Assembly (NCBI GenBank): GCA_013397865.1
Contig: VZTI01003658.1
Location: 124,001-188,000, forward strand
Length of the DNA: 64,000 bases
Origin: Struthidea cinerea
Lineage: Eukaryota > Chordata > Aves > Passeriformes > Corcoracidae
Direction: 5' to 3'
Shown here: positions 35,233 through 47,900 of the stretch, one piece after another
Position numbering within the stretch: position 1 is the stretch's first letter
Layout of the letters: each line of letters opens with the position of its first letter
Made by a program: the position numbers and the translations under genes
The notes under the pieces: model-generated
What the model saw: the letters and a program-made list of their open reading frames with translations, nothing else
Databases searched by the model: none
What the model was told of the DNA's origin: nothing

Positions 35233-36439
35233 AACAGATGTGGAACAGAAGTGAGGGAACAATGCAGGACCTGCACAGATAGGTAGAGTCTTGTCAGCAA
35301 AAGATTAATATGGTGACTTGTGGCAACTACTACTACTGACAAGTCCAGGAATAAAAAAACCTCTACAAAGCTCCAGCTTTCAGGGTTCACTGTGCTTTGC
35401 CCTACGATGATTAGTTTCGATTTTATCCAACCCAAGCCAGTGCCAAGTAGTTTTCTTTTAAAGGTCTTTGTCACTATCAGACACTTAGAATAGGGAAGTG
35501 AGTACTCTAAGTTGGATTGCAGTGACACCACAGGACACTATGACACTGTGAAGACACATGAAGGCTTGCAAGGTCTCCTACAAAACGGTTGATCAGGTAA
35601 GATGACCAAATTGCCACCTGCAGGGACACGTAATGCAAATCTTAAAAGAAGTGAAGGTAATTAAAATAATGAATCTGCCCATATCCAATCCCCACCATAA
35701 TCACCTAGAAATTTCAGCCAATCAACTTTACTCAAAACTGCTGACAGCTATCATAGCCTGTTTTTACGTGCCTTGGCTGCATCAACCACTGTTGGTGCTA
35801 ATGCTTTTTCTTCTCCCTTGACATTAACGTGTGTGTGTCCCCCACACTATTTATCTTTGCTCTTGCCTCAGTGAGCAACGATACATTGCTGAAAGCCTTT
35901 TGAAGGTGTTGATTCTAGGAGACAGTGTGAAGCTGAATTCCCTTTCCCTGATTAGGTGTGTGGAAAAGAAGTAGGGTATTATATAAGCCTATGGAGAGCC
36001 CTAACTCTCCATATCCCTATAAGGGGACCCTGCCAGTGTCTGGATCTGTAACCTCTCTCATGCCTCTGGGCAGGTTATTTGCTTTATGCTTTATGAGATT
36101 GCTGTAAAAAACTGGATAAAACTTATCAACATCTGCTTGTATCTGGCTTTAGCATAATTATCCTCAGCAGCTGTACTGCTATTAAGAAGTTTTACAATTT
36201 TTTTTGATGGCAAATAATAGTTTGTGTCTAAAAGTCCAAGTAAAAAACAACAAAAAAGTAACTACTTTCTTTCAACTGATAACATCTCGCTAGTAATCTG
36301 GTTTTTGTATATTTACCCAGTAGATCACATATTCTATTTGAAGCAAAATTTCTTCATTCTGAATTTACATTATGTATTTTTTGCATGTTTACCAAGGATT
36401 CCATTACGCTGCAAAAAGTGACATTACAGCACATCTTAC

Positions 36440-36501
36440 TTGCTTTCAGGTGTTAGGTATATGGCCACGGTATCCCTCAAGGCACAGATTTCAAGTTTCG
36501 C
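36440..36501 (-). CDS. EXOC2: EXOC2 coding exon (third from last)
   Basis: A 62-nt minus-strand exon with acceptor TGTCTTTAG and donor GTAAGA. It encodes AKLEICALRDTVAIYLTPES plus two bases of Lys. Human EXOC2 has ARLEICALRDTVAVYLTPES here, so the changes are conservative (R to K, V to I). It enters in phase 0 after GALQ of the previous exon. It lies in the C-terminal helical region of the subunit. Confidence 0.96.
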
Positions 36502-38771
36502 CTAAAGACAGAAATACAAATATTGAAACAATGACACAATGTCCTTTCACCAAGTGTATACCAGTATCCCAGAGCCTCACCTTCTTGAGAGGCAAATACT
36601 ATTGCACACCACTGCTGTAAGCAGCCTTGGCTTTTAACAGTTTGTTTCCTGTATTCTTTGTTGCCATGCTGCTCTGTCAGGAGACTGCTCAAAGAAACAA
36701 TTTCATACTTCAGATTCAAGTCAAACTGTTTACATAGTCACTGTGCAGTAGTCAAAAAACACTGGTTTGTCTCTCAGTAACAGGAATAAATCTTCGATTC
36801 TGTTCCACCTTTTTTGTACTATGATAGAAAGATAGAAGGATGCAACTTTTTTTTTTTTTTTTCATGAAATACTGTGAACTTAACTTCTCACAGCACTGCT
36901 TAGCCAGGGAGGAAGGAAACACAAAAGTACAAAAATCTGTCAATACACATTTTATGCTTGCTTCTTCTGTTGAATTTATTTTTTTCCATCAGATGAGGAA
37001 GTAGAATGATTGTACTTTGTTTCTTGTGTGTCACCTGCTGGGCACAAGAGCTTGGGGATTTTATTCCTGTACTGTACTGTGTGCCCAGGTATTAATTTTC
37101 ACTTAGGCAAACTGTGGAGGAGACTGAACTCAATGATTAAGCAAACTTCATAGATCATCCTTTGGTCTTTGAGAAGCAATCATTATCATCACAACTTTTA
37201 TATGAAATAGAAACATTCTGCAAGAGATCATTAAGTAATTTCATTTAAAAATATAAAGGAACTTCATAAAAATTCACAGTCTGTTCTCTTAAGCAGAAAG
37301 ATGAAATTTAATTCAGTTAGACATTACAGTAACTGATCTACATTTAGACACAACTAATGACATTTAATCTTCCAAAACAGAACTTTTAACAATGCAACAC
37401 AGACAACTAATTCCCATTCTAATGAAAGCCTTTGACTTTCAGGTATTTCCCTCACCTCTACCCTAGGTAAGAAGACAGCTAAAATCCATGCTTTTTTTAG
37501 AGCCAGAACTTTCTGGCACAAAATATAACATAGCCATCCACCAATTTTATACTCATAAGAAATGCTTTTTGCAACAGAATATTTTACCTCTTTTTGTACA
37601 GTGCTCCAAGCTCAAAAGTTTTGGACTTTTTGAAATCCTACACCTAAGATTCTGGAGTCTTTTCTACATTTTAGGAGGTACCAGTACCCCATTCGCAAGT
37701 ACCACAGCCTAAGTAAACCTGGTGGAAGGGCAAGCCCTGTAAAACTGTGGGTCATGGGATGGGAACAGAGAGTGAGGCTTGAATGAGAATTTTTTGTTCA
37801 GCTTGACAAGTTTTGGGTGACTCTCACACTGTTGCTGTCTGTCAGACATGATTTTCCATGTTCAGAGGAACAGAAAATGACCATGAGTGACAAACTTACA
37901 GTAAGGAGAGAAAATCCTTTCAAATATGGGTTTAGGCAGCAAGTCCCTACAGTGGGTTGTTTAGTCAGACGGAAGGGATGTATGCATAGCTTTGTTGTTA
38001 TTCATGGATTTGTTTTAAATAGGGAGTCAATCTTACTTGGCTTTGATCTTCCTGTACTAATTCTCTGTCCAAGGCCATTACTACCAGCAATTGGAAAATA
38101 AGGCTTACAACTGGATAACTATTTTCCCATCATAATGCAAGAATGCTGTCAAGTACAATTAAAACAGGGAGTTCGCTCTTTTTCTGCTACAGCCATAGCA
38201 ACCTGAATCAAAGGGATTTTTTAAAAAAAGGTGTTTTTCTTGAAGTCCTTTAAAGCTTACCCAACAGCAAGTACAACTACCAATCTAGCTGTAAACAAAG
38301 CAAGCAAAGCTATTCTACCCATGTTACAACAACATGGTATTGTAGAGAGAGTATAACAAGTGACTAGTTCTGCACAGTCTTACAAGATCCTACTGCATCC
38401 TGTTTTCAAGATTTTTAAATCTCAAAATATCACTACGTTGTTTTTTTCTTTTAAAGTGATTTTTTATGTCAGGCCAAAGAGAGTATTTAACAACATTTCA
38501 AAGAGATACCATTACGATGCTTTTTATCTCATAGGATACAGGTAGCGTTTTAATGCTGTCTGACACAAAGATAACCCTAACCCTAAAATATAATCAAACC
38601 CAAGAACCAGTATCCCAAACGATATTCATCCATAAATCTGAAATAGGTTGTAAACTAATCCTTTTTATCTCCTTGCTTTCACTGCTTCAATAAATCAAAC
38701 AGATTATACCTCTGTCTGTTATTCTCAGTTTTCTAGATTCAGATGTTTGACAATACAAAGTATTCAGGTAC

Positions 38772-38894
38772 CTGTAAAGCTCCATTTTTGCTGAAGGATG
38801 AAACACACTGCATCAGTCGACTCAGTTCTTCAGAGACTGCTTCTACAACCCTTGACATTACCCGAGGAACTAAGTCTTTGGAAATGGTAAACAC
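38772..38894 (-). CDS. EXOC2: EXOC2 coding exon (fourth from last)
   Basis: A 123-nt minus-strand exon encoding 41 residues that start VFTISKDLVPRVMSRVVEAV and end SFSKNGALQ. It corresponds to about residues 813-853 of the 924-residue human protein, which differs by only a few conservative substitutions (KEL, RVLSKVIEAV). The acceptor is AAAACTTAG and the donor is GTACCT, a weaker but acceptable GT donor. Both ends are phase 0. This is the most distinctive EXOC2 segment in the window. Confidence 0.97.
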
Positions 38895-41800
38895 CTAAGT
38901 TTTATGAAAGAAGAACCATGAGCACAATACCTACATTAACAGAAATATTTTCAATACTAACATTTCAATAAAAAACATAAACCTCTTTGACTGAAAGGTC
39001 TCCTTCATTTTATCAATGTACAAAAAAATTTCAAAAGCAACTAGAATATGAAGGATGTCTTCTGATGCTTGCCCTGCACTTGGACCAATCCCCTCTGTTA
39101 ATAGTAAAGTTGGCTACGTGATATGTGATAACCTCCTTGCAATGCCAAAAAGCAGCTAAACTTCAAAATATGTGCTCTTGTCTGATGGATGCAGGTAGTC
39201 AGGTGGCTGTAGATAGACTGCTGTCTTGTAGATAGCACCTTTAATTCAGAGTTGTGTGACTGACTGACACAATTACACATTCAGCCACTTTTTACCCATA
39301 TATTTTGCTATTTCTTCTAGACTCCTTTATATTTGACCACTGTTGAATGGCTAGTGTTGTTATGCTCCGTGGCAAAGATAGACATTTGACAGCCTGTGAG
39401 AGTAGGAGAGTGTCAATGGATTTTCATTTAGATTTCTGCCGCTGCTGTCATTTATTAGTTCCCTGGCAAAAAAAAATTAAACCTTACTGGTTTTCCCATG
39501 CATCAAGGCCATCTTTTTAACTGCTTATTTGTATAACTTTTTAAAGTGGTACTTTCAGAATAGTAAATGCAACACAAAATTATTAGATCTATGCTTGAAG
39601 CAAAGTATGAAGAGACCAATCTTCCTTAAAGGGAGCTTTACAGAAGCGAGAAATTGTTGGTGGATTAAAAAAAAAAAAGGTATGATTTTTCTACACAGAA
39701 CTGGGGAAAATGCAGGCCAAGAGGTTGGAATATAGGAGGAAGTGAGATTATAGGTTAGAGACACCAAACTTGTGTCAAAGCTTAAAGGTGATGATAAACA
39801 TGCATAAAACTGAACAGGGGCTGGGAGAGAAGATGACACAAGAAGCTGATGTGTTGTATGGAGTGGTGTATGTAAGCTGGTGTATGTAAGCCGAAGTGTG
39901 TGACTGGAGTAGTGCAAGAAAGAAAATGAACTGTATAAAGTTTTGAAACACTTCCCCAGCTTCTGCTTTGAAACGGTCTAAAGAATTTAGTGGAATGATT
40001 GTTTTGCTAGAATACATTTGCTTTAACGCAAAGTTTAGATCTCATGTCTGACAAGGAAATTTACTAACTGACAGAAGATATTAATACATATGTGTAAAAA
40101 TAAATTAAGGAAAAAAACCTGAAGAGAGCAAGATTCCTACAGAATTTTCAGTGATTTAAATAAAGAATTGTGTACCAGGCATTCCATAAGGTTGACCATT
40201 CCAAAAAGCAGGTCTGCACCACAGGCTAAGTACACTGACCACATAAATGTCAGCTACCAGCTGTTACCAGTGCTGGTAAGGGGTCATCTTACTCAGCACC
40301 AAACATTGCTGACCAATTCAACACAAACATACCAGGAACATGCCCCAAGATCATCTACTGAGAAGAGAATATTTCTGCCTGCAATGAGCACTCTTGAAGT
40401 TACTTTACAGAATCCAGGAAAAATAATTCTCAGCAAGGGTGAATCATCACAAATTTGCAATAAGAAGCCCTTATTTTGATTTCAGCTAAACTTGAATTCA
40501 ACGGTAGAGAAACAATTTTCTTTCCATTTCAGTCTATCCTTGCTGTTCATCTGATGGTTAATTTTTGCTGTTTCAAACTACAGAAACTTGCAGCCTTGCT
40601 AACTAAACTTAAACCTGACCCAGCTTACAGAATTTCACCAGTGGAAATGGGAGTTTCGTCTTGACACACGTTCTCATATTTCTGTAAGATTTCACATCTA
40701 GAAATTTATGAGGCAATGCTATTTAGGCCAGAATCAGTATCAGTCTTAATGAAGAGAGCACAGCAACACACCTTTCTGCTGCAGCATTTTAACAAGTATG
40801 CATGTTTACAAGACTAGCTCAATAAGTCACAAATGCCCTCGAATTTTTTAAAGCAAACTCTCTAATTTCCATTTTAATCAATTTCCACTACACTGTAAAA
40901 CAATATTAAAAATTATTACCATGTTGGTATATGCTTTTAGTGTTTCCTATTCCCTCATTTGGAAGCATTTGGTAAAATCATGATGCTTCTGTGTAAGTGC
41001 TTCTGCTATAATTTAACACTGAAATTGTATCAAAAACACCGCAAATCAAATTTGAAGTTCTTAAAAATATTTTGATTTATATGAATCCTTGTAATTTAAG
41101 AAGGAATAAGATAAGTAAAAGCCTCAAGTGCATTCTCATTATTTTAGGGAAAAGGTAGAGCAGCCATACTTGTATTTTGGAAGGTAAGAGTAATATTACT
41201 ACCAATGCTTCTACCAGGAGCAACGGTAATCTGTTAACAGTCTTGATGATTAGAAGGAATGATTATGTAAAACACAGGCTCTGATTTAAAGAACCATAGA
41301 AAATTCCTGCATATTATCACAAAAGGCTAAATAATTGCAGCTCCTCCAAGCTTATTACATTGTAAGTAATGTTTTAACATGCACTCCCTAGCCTAGGTAG
41401 CCATTACCTATCTAAGCATTTCAAGCAGTATTTGTGCTGTACAGAGACCGTAAAAGTTTCTGGATTTAGCTTTCCTATTTCCATTGTATGCAGAAGACTG
41501 ACATATATTGGCTTTTCACTCTGAACGGCATGTGTTGAACATTTCTTTCAAGGTGAAACAGAAGTTCATTTACAGATGTTTTGGAAAATAAAGGTAATCA
41601 GAGAAAGAGAGCACCATAACTAGCTATATATCTATATATTAGCTGCATGGAAAGGGAGAATTTAGCTTTAGAATTTGGCTTTCCTCTTTATCAGATAATG
41701 GAAACAAAAAGGTGTAATGGAGTGTTAGTGAGGATAAACAGGAACTGCTCATCTCCGTCAGCCCATTAAAAAAAGTTATCAGTTGTGTAACAGACTGGCT

Positions 41801-41940
41801 AAACCTAATCTAAAACACATCTGTAAATGAAGACACTTCAATAAAAGGGTGAAAAACCCTGGTGAAAGGCAGGATTTAGCAGAAAAGTACACTGAAATCA
41901 TATGAATATAAGCACGAAACGATCTGAAGTTTCTCCTCAC
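38895..41940 (-). other. EXOC2: EXOC2 intron, 3.0 kb
   Basis: This intron separates the exons at 41941-41996 and 38772-38894. It is AT-rich, with no transposon or additional exon recognised. The other short introns are 36502-38771, 34630-36439 (with a CR1 fragment) and 32618-34569. Confidence 0.85.
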
Positions 41941-41996
41941 CTCTGCATGCACAGCAATGATATTCACTAGTGCCTCTTTCAAATAGTTTCTGACAC
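41941..41996 (-). CDS. EXOC2: EXOC2 coding exon (fifth from last)
   Basis: A 56-nt minus-strand exon with a strong acceptor (TGTTTTGTTTCAG) and donor GTGAGG. Two bases complete a Gly codon, then VRNYLKEALVNIIAVHAE, identical to my recollection of the human segment. The exon upstream of it should end with the first base of that Gly (human ...DWKDCLPPT then G). I searched the remaining 22 kb by eye on the minus strand for DWKDCLPP-like codons and did not find it, so it lies beyond the right edge. Confidence 0.95.
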
Positions 41997-44900
41997 CTGA
42001 AACAAAACAAACAAAAAAATTGCTTTCATTCTGTTGTCTCAACAACACCACAGTATTCTGATGTTCAATACTGTACTTTTTATTTTCATTTTTTACTACT
42101 ACTTTTGCAATCAGAGGCAGAAAGAGAAAGTTCCATAGCCACACCACCAGTCTATTTCCTTTTTCAAATCAAATGGAGAAAGGCACATTTCCTTACAGCA
42201 GAAGGTTAAAAAAAGGCAGTAGGTTCCTGTTTTAGTGTTCTTCTCTAGCAACATAATTTCACCAACTTTGCAATTTAGTAAAAAACTAGCATTATCAAAA
42301 AATATATTCTGAATGTTTTGCTAGAATACACACACTGTGGCACAGAACGTGCACCACAGTTTGCTAAGTTCTAAAGAACAAAGACAAGATGCTTTGTTTG
42401 TATAACAGCCTTCAAGATCTTACTGCTTTATCAGATTCTCTATCTGTGAATTATTACTGATAGGAATAGCAAGCACTCTTGTTTCTCTGAATGTGGTTCA
42501 GAATATATTACTCATGGCAGTTTATAGGAGATGTCATGCCTTAGTAGAAATTTCCTTTTGGGGAAGGTAGAGAAGTCAAATAAGCATTTTCTTGCTAAGC
42601 TTATGAAATGCTTGTCAATTTATACTAATAAGTGAATTCTAAACACAAGAACATCCAGCAGGGTGTGCTTTAGTTAGGACAGGCTCTTAGTACTCTCTCC
42701 TGCTGTAATTCTGTAACTTTCCTGGCCTGTACTCCAGTCATCTAAGATTTAAAATAGACAAAAATCTAAAATTGCCTCACTTGTTTTTATGGCCACTTCA
42801 CTTTGTAGGCAAAGGAAAATTAGCAAGCATTTAACTCATTAAAGTATGTATAAATGCTGGAAGTACAAAGTAATGAGAAAGTGTTACTGATCCACATGAC
42901 CTCAACTTCTGATTTTGATTACTCTAGCACGAATCAGAGAAAGTGCAATGACCACATCACTTCCTTCAGTATATTCAGTCGACAGTAAAATATGAGAATC
43001 ATGGACAACGATTGGTGAAACCACGCAGCTTGAAGATCACAGTGTGATTAAGGCTGCTGCTATAAAAATTACAAAGTGAACCTTTAATCAGTTCATCTTA
43101 CTTGCTCCACCTTTCCTCAGATAACACCAATGTAGCAACTTAGTCCTGCTACAAAACACAGCTTTAAAAGGGGTTACCCGAGATCATCAAAATGAGCCAC
43201 TCTGTGAGAAGAGTAGTGTCTCACAACTGCCACCTCAGCCATGCTCACATCTTTAACCATTGGTCCCACAACTTGCCTCAAGATCTAAAAAGGTGACACT
43301 TCTCTTTGTTAGACAATTACAGACAAACATTTTATAACAGCAGGACACAAGGACAACAGGATCCTCTTGCATGAGGAACAAACATCTAGGATGTGCAATG
43401 GGATGCAGCCTGGGCGTTAGAAAAATACAAGCCTTTCTCCACACATTCCAAAACATCTCTAGTGCCTTTTCTCTTTACATTTATTATTCTCCTTGAAAAA
43501 TCCCAGTAGTTTTTTCCATTTAAATTAACCCAAAGACAAGTCAAACAGTATTGTACACTAGGTTGCAAACTTAAAATTTCTTTCATCTTAGCAAGAAAGT
43601 GAGGGAGGAATAAAGCAATACCAGAAATTTTATGAAACTGACTTTTTTTCTCCTGCCCTGTAACCTTGCAAAACAAAGCAAGAATGGTACATACCAATAC
43701 TTGAACCACACCAAAAGATCACAGGTATATGTGGAAATGCAACACCCCCTTCCTTTTTCCTCTTCTACTGTTTTCCTTCTTTTACTTCACTCTGCCCCTG
43801 TTTAAACCCCCTGCACGCTTCATATCACAGAGGGCAAAATTTCTATCACATCCCAGAAGCAAATACAACTTGACCAGACTCTGAACGATGGTATGCAAAT
43901 CACTTCATGAGGTACAGGGTGAATTTGGGAGTTGGTTTGCAATTAACCTCAGGGTGCAAAGTGTTGCTTTTGGTCTGTAAACCTATGCGGTATTCAGCTT
44001 TTGTCTGCCTACCAGTCTCATCTTGTGACAGTGGGATCTTTCATGTGGAAACTGTGATTTTACTTTTGCACAAATGGTGCACAAGATTAAGACTTTGACT
44101 GTCTCCCTTCTCCAGGGATACCTGAGCACTGTCACGGCATGTTCCTTAGTCAAACAAAATTTCAGTCATGACCTAAGCAGCACTTCTTTGGCCCAGCTGA
44201 GGGTTCCCTAATGAAGCATCTCACTCAAACCCTGCTACTGCTGGGGAGCTGTAAGGAAAGTACAGAGAGGGGGCTGCCATGTCAGACAGAGAGGGCACAT
44301 GTGTCTCCTGCAGAGGTGGCCAGCAGGCTGAGCTGGGAAGAAGTGTTACCAAGGAGGTAAGTGAAAAGCCGGAGTGGATAGAGACTGAAGTGGGTTGTGT
44401 AAGAGGGTGTTGTGATTCCAAGGAAGAATCCTCATTTCCCACTTATCCCACCTAAACCCCTGAGGTAGCATGCCTCTTCTCATGCATTCACGCAACTTGG
44501 CTCAGGGTAGGAGCTGCTAATTCTGTCTGCTGCTGTAAGCACCCAAATTAAACAGCTTTTGACTGTATTGGCAAAAGCTGGCTATCACTATGTCTGTAGA
44601 AACCTTCCATAAAGTATTTCATAAAGAATTAGTCACTGAGTTGCCATAACTGTTATAACTACATAAGAACTGTTAATTTCTAAAAGCATGAAATACTAAT
44701 ATCAGCAACATTAGCTCCAGGTATTGAACACCGTTGTTTCATGGTGCACAGCTAAGGTAAAATGGTTATTTATGTCAGAGCTCAGAATGAATAGAGTGAA
44801 TGGAATGGAGATGGACGCTACGGTAAAAATGAAGTGAGAGTAGCTTAGTATTGCATATTGTTAGCCTATCCCAGCTGCATGATAAAATTGTCAACTTAAA

Positions 44901-47900
44901 CCTCAGTGAAAGGGCATAAGCAGACATAATTTATCTTTCATCCTTGTACCACACACAAGGACAAATGGGTGAACTAAGAATTTAAAGGAGATTAGTGCTA
45001 CTGGGATTGCAAGAAATAATTAGGTGTTCCTGACCTTTCATAGAAGGCTCGGTCCTGCAATGACTTCAGGATCAGGGAGCTCAGTACCAGCACAAATATT
45101 GTCTCTGTTTCTTAGACAGGTTTTACAATTTAAGAGCAAATAATTCAGCACAAACTGTGCAAAGCTATGCAGTTTAGTTGCCTTAACTGCAGCATTTAAT
45201 AACCTGAAAGACCTTGTCTTGGTAAGCTAAACAAGCCAAACACAGAAAGAACATGCAACTGCACTCCAAAAATGCCAGTTAGTGGAACCAGACAGGGAAA
45301 GAAGGGAGAACTATGCATGGTGAAGAACAACATAGGCACAAGAAAGAAAGAAAGGTATACATGAATTGACCATCAGTGGAGTTAGGCTGGAAATTAAAGA
45401 TCACTGTGTAACAGGTTTGCTCTAAGTAAGCTATGAAATATGTGGTTTTATGACAGCCATTGCTGTCAGGGAGTCAGTTTCCTACCATGAATAGAACATA
45501 AGTAAAAAGGGTAATTCCCCCCAGCCCTTCTTTTTGTCTTATTTGTGAAGGATTTAATTTCTGGATGTGGAGACAAAGCCAAACATATCGGAATGTCAGG
45601 ACCTGCAGGCGTAGTTAATAACTGTACTATATTTTGAAAAGTTACAATTAAAAAATATCCAATTTCTGATTTATATCACTGCACTGTTTGTGGCAGTCTT
45701 TGCTGAAGCAAAGTATTACTTTTCTGGAGTATGATTCACTGGAAATACAAGCAGTGGCATCCAACTGTGAATTTGTTGTGAAATTCATTTCAAAATGAAA
45801 AAATTCTGTCTAGAATAGAATGTTTGTGCAGCTTTCTCTACAACAGTTCAGCAGCCCACGCAATTACAGTTTTTGGGACACCATGCTGCCAGTCCTATTA
45901 TACAGCACTGAAAGCTAATGCACCATGTAACCGTAGGTTGCAACTATTAGGCTAATCAAGTGAAACATAACATTCTTAAGTCTAAAATACCTCTTATTTA
46001 GCATATTGAAGCACAAATACAATGCCTTTCCATTGCTTCTGACAGAAATGTGTTAAAGAAAGTCTCAACAAGCCCTTGCAATTTCTCTGAGGAAAATGTT
46101 ATTATTCTGTTACAACATAAATGCATTCCACTCCCACTCTATTCTTAATACCAAAGACTGACTTGCTGGAATTCTAGCTGCCACTAACAAAGCCCCAGCA
46201 TTGCTCTAAAGAAAAATGGATGAGAAGACTTAAGACATAAAAATGGAGAAGAATTTCAGCCATCAACTATAACAACGGCTGACAGAAACTTCAGAATAGC
46301 ATCTTCCAATTCTGGACCTTCCACTGTACTTTTTACTGGGGAGACATAACAAAATTATCCACTAATCTCCAGTTTACACCACCTATTATTCTTTTTTTTC
46401 TTTTTTTTTTTCCAACTTAACTGTGTCAGTCTACATTTCAAAGCAATTTTAGCAACACTGTAAAGCTGTAGCAAGGATTACTCTGTGAATGATGGGAAAA
46501 GCAGAAGGGAAAAAGGTTTGTGGTTCTGAGGAGTAACAGAAACCAAACTTTTAACTTGCCAATACAGGAGTATTCAGGAGATCTTCAGATGGTGTAGTGC
46601 TACCAGTTGTCCCACTTGTAGTTCTCAGAGATATGTTTCCCCCAAGTACTTATATGACATCATTATACTACGAAACCCCCAAAGTGACTGAGTAAGCACG
46701 CAAGAGCTGGGACTCCAATACCACATGTGTAATTCTAAAACACAGAGAGGCTACAAAAACTTGCATGCAAGAAAAGAGCAAAGGTTGCACACATAGTAAA
46801 ACTGAACTCATCAGGCTGCTTTTCTGTGCCAGAAGCTAACATGGGTCTTCAAATGTTCCCAGTCCTTCTACAGCAAATTGATAGTGAGGGAAGATATGAG
46901 CTTCAAACATTTTTTAAGCCTTCTGCAGACTCAAGAGTTCAAAGAATGAACTGAGGTTCAGTGAGGACAACTGAAACAGGAAATTTTAACCCAGGCAGAC
47001 TGGGTTTGACACACTTTTAACTCTTGTGAGATTGGAACCTCATTTGAGATGGACAGCTGGGAATCCAACCTTGCTGCTGCCTCTCACCAAATCAGCCTTT
47101 TAGCTTGCCTCTCATGCAAAAAGGAGGAGAGGAGGATAAATGCACATAACCGTTTAGAAAAAGCAGGTGATGTCAGCAGATACCTCTGCTTATCAGCATT
47201 AAACCAGATGAGAGGCTATGAAGGGTTGAAAGAAAAGAAAAAAGTTCTGAGGCAAGTTTGGTTAAAGAGAAATCATGCAGGATTATTGAAAGCTACTGCT
47301 CCTCTGTGGAGGAGCTAGAAAAGCCATCCACAGGAAATTTTACAGTTTGACAGCTGTCACTCTATTATTTTTTAAAATAAAACAGAGAAGATTGAACAGT
47401 TCTTAAGACATTGACTAAGCTACCACTCCTGTTTCACGACTGAATTGACTGACTTATTAGAAACCTAAGCTCTGAGGGACTGAAACAGAAATGAGTGTTG
47501 GGTAGGCACAGAGCCACCAATTTAGGGAACAACAGAGAGCATTCTGTAGGAGGTCAGTACTTAACTGGGCAAGCAACTGCTGCTGGTGGTAGCAATGTCT
47601 CAGTGCTTCTGAAAAGAGAGCACTAAATTTGCTGGCCTTGAGGCTTAAACATGACTTGGTAGAGATAGGAAAACTGATGCCTGGGAGTCTGAAATTTTGC
47701 ATTTTAAAACACATCCAATTGTATGCAATATTTTTTACAATTCATTGTTCTGTTTGGTGGGTTATGCCAGTTAACAGTCTGAAACATCTTTTTTTCCTGA
47801 TTACTTTATAATGAAAACTTTCCTGGAAAAATAATAACATACCAAATTTGGTGATCCAAACAGATTAATATTTTTCATACCTAGCTGCAGAACACCAATA

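Noticed and set aside
38573..38586. A telomere-like AACCCTAACCCTAA stretch
   Set aside because: Only about two TAACCC units are present. This is too short to call an interstitial telomeric repeat and is easily due to chance.
43178..43284. A 107-nt exon-like open stretch on the minus strand (ILRQVVGPMVKDVSMAEVAV...) flanked by AG and GT
   Set aside because: It does not match the EXOC2 residues expected before VRNYLKEA. Its phase leaves two bases where the next exon needs one, and the compatible frame contains a stop. It is most likely chance.
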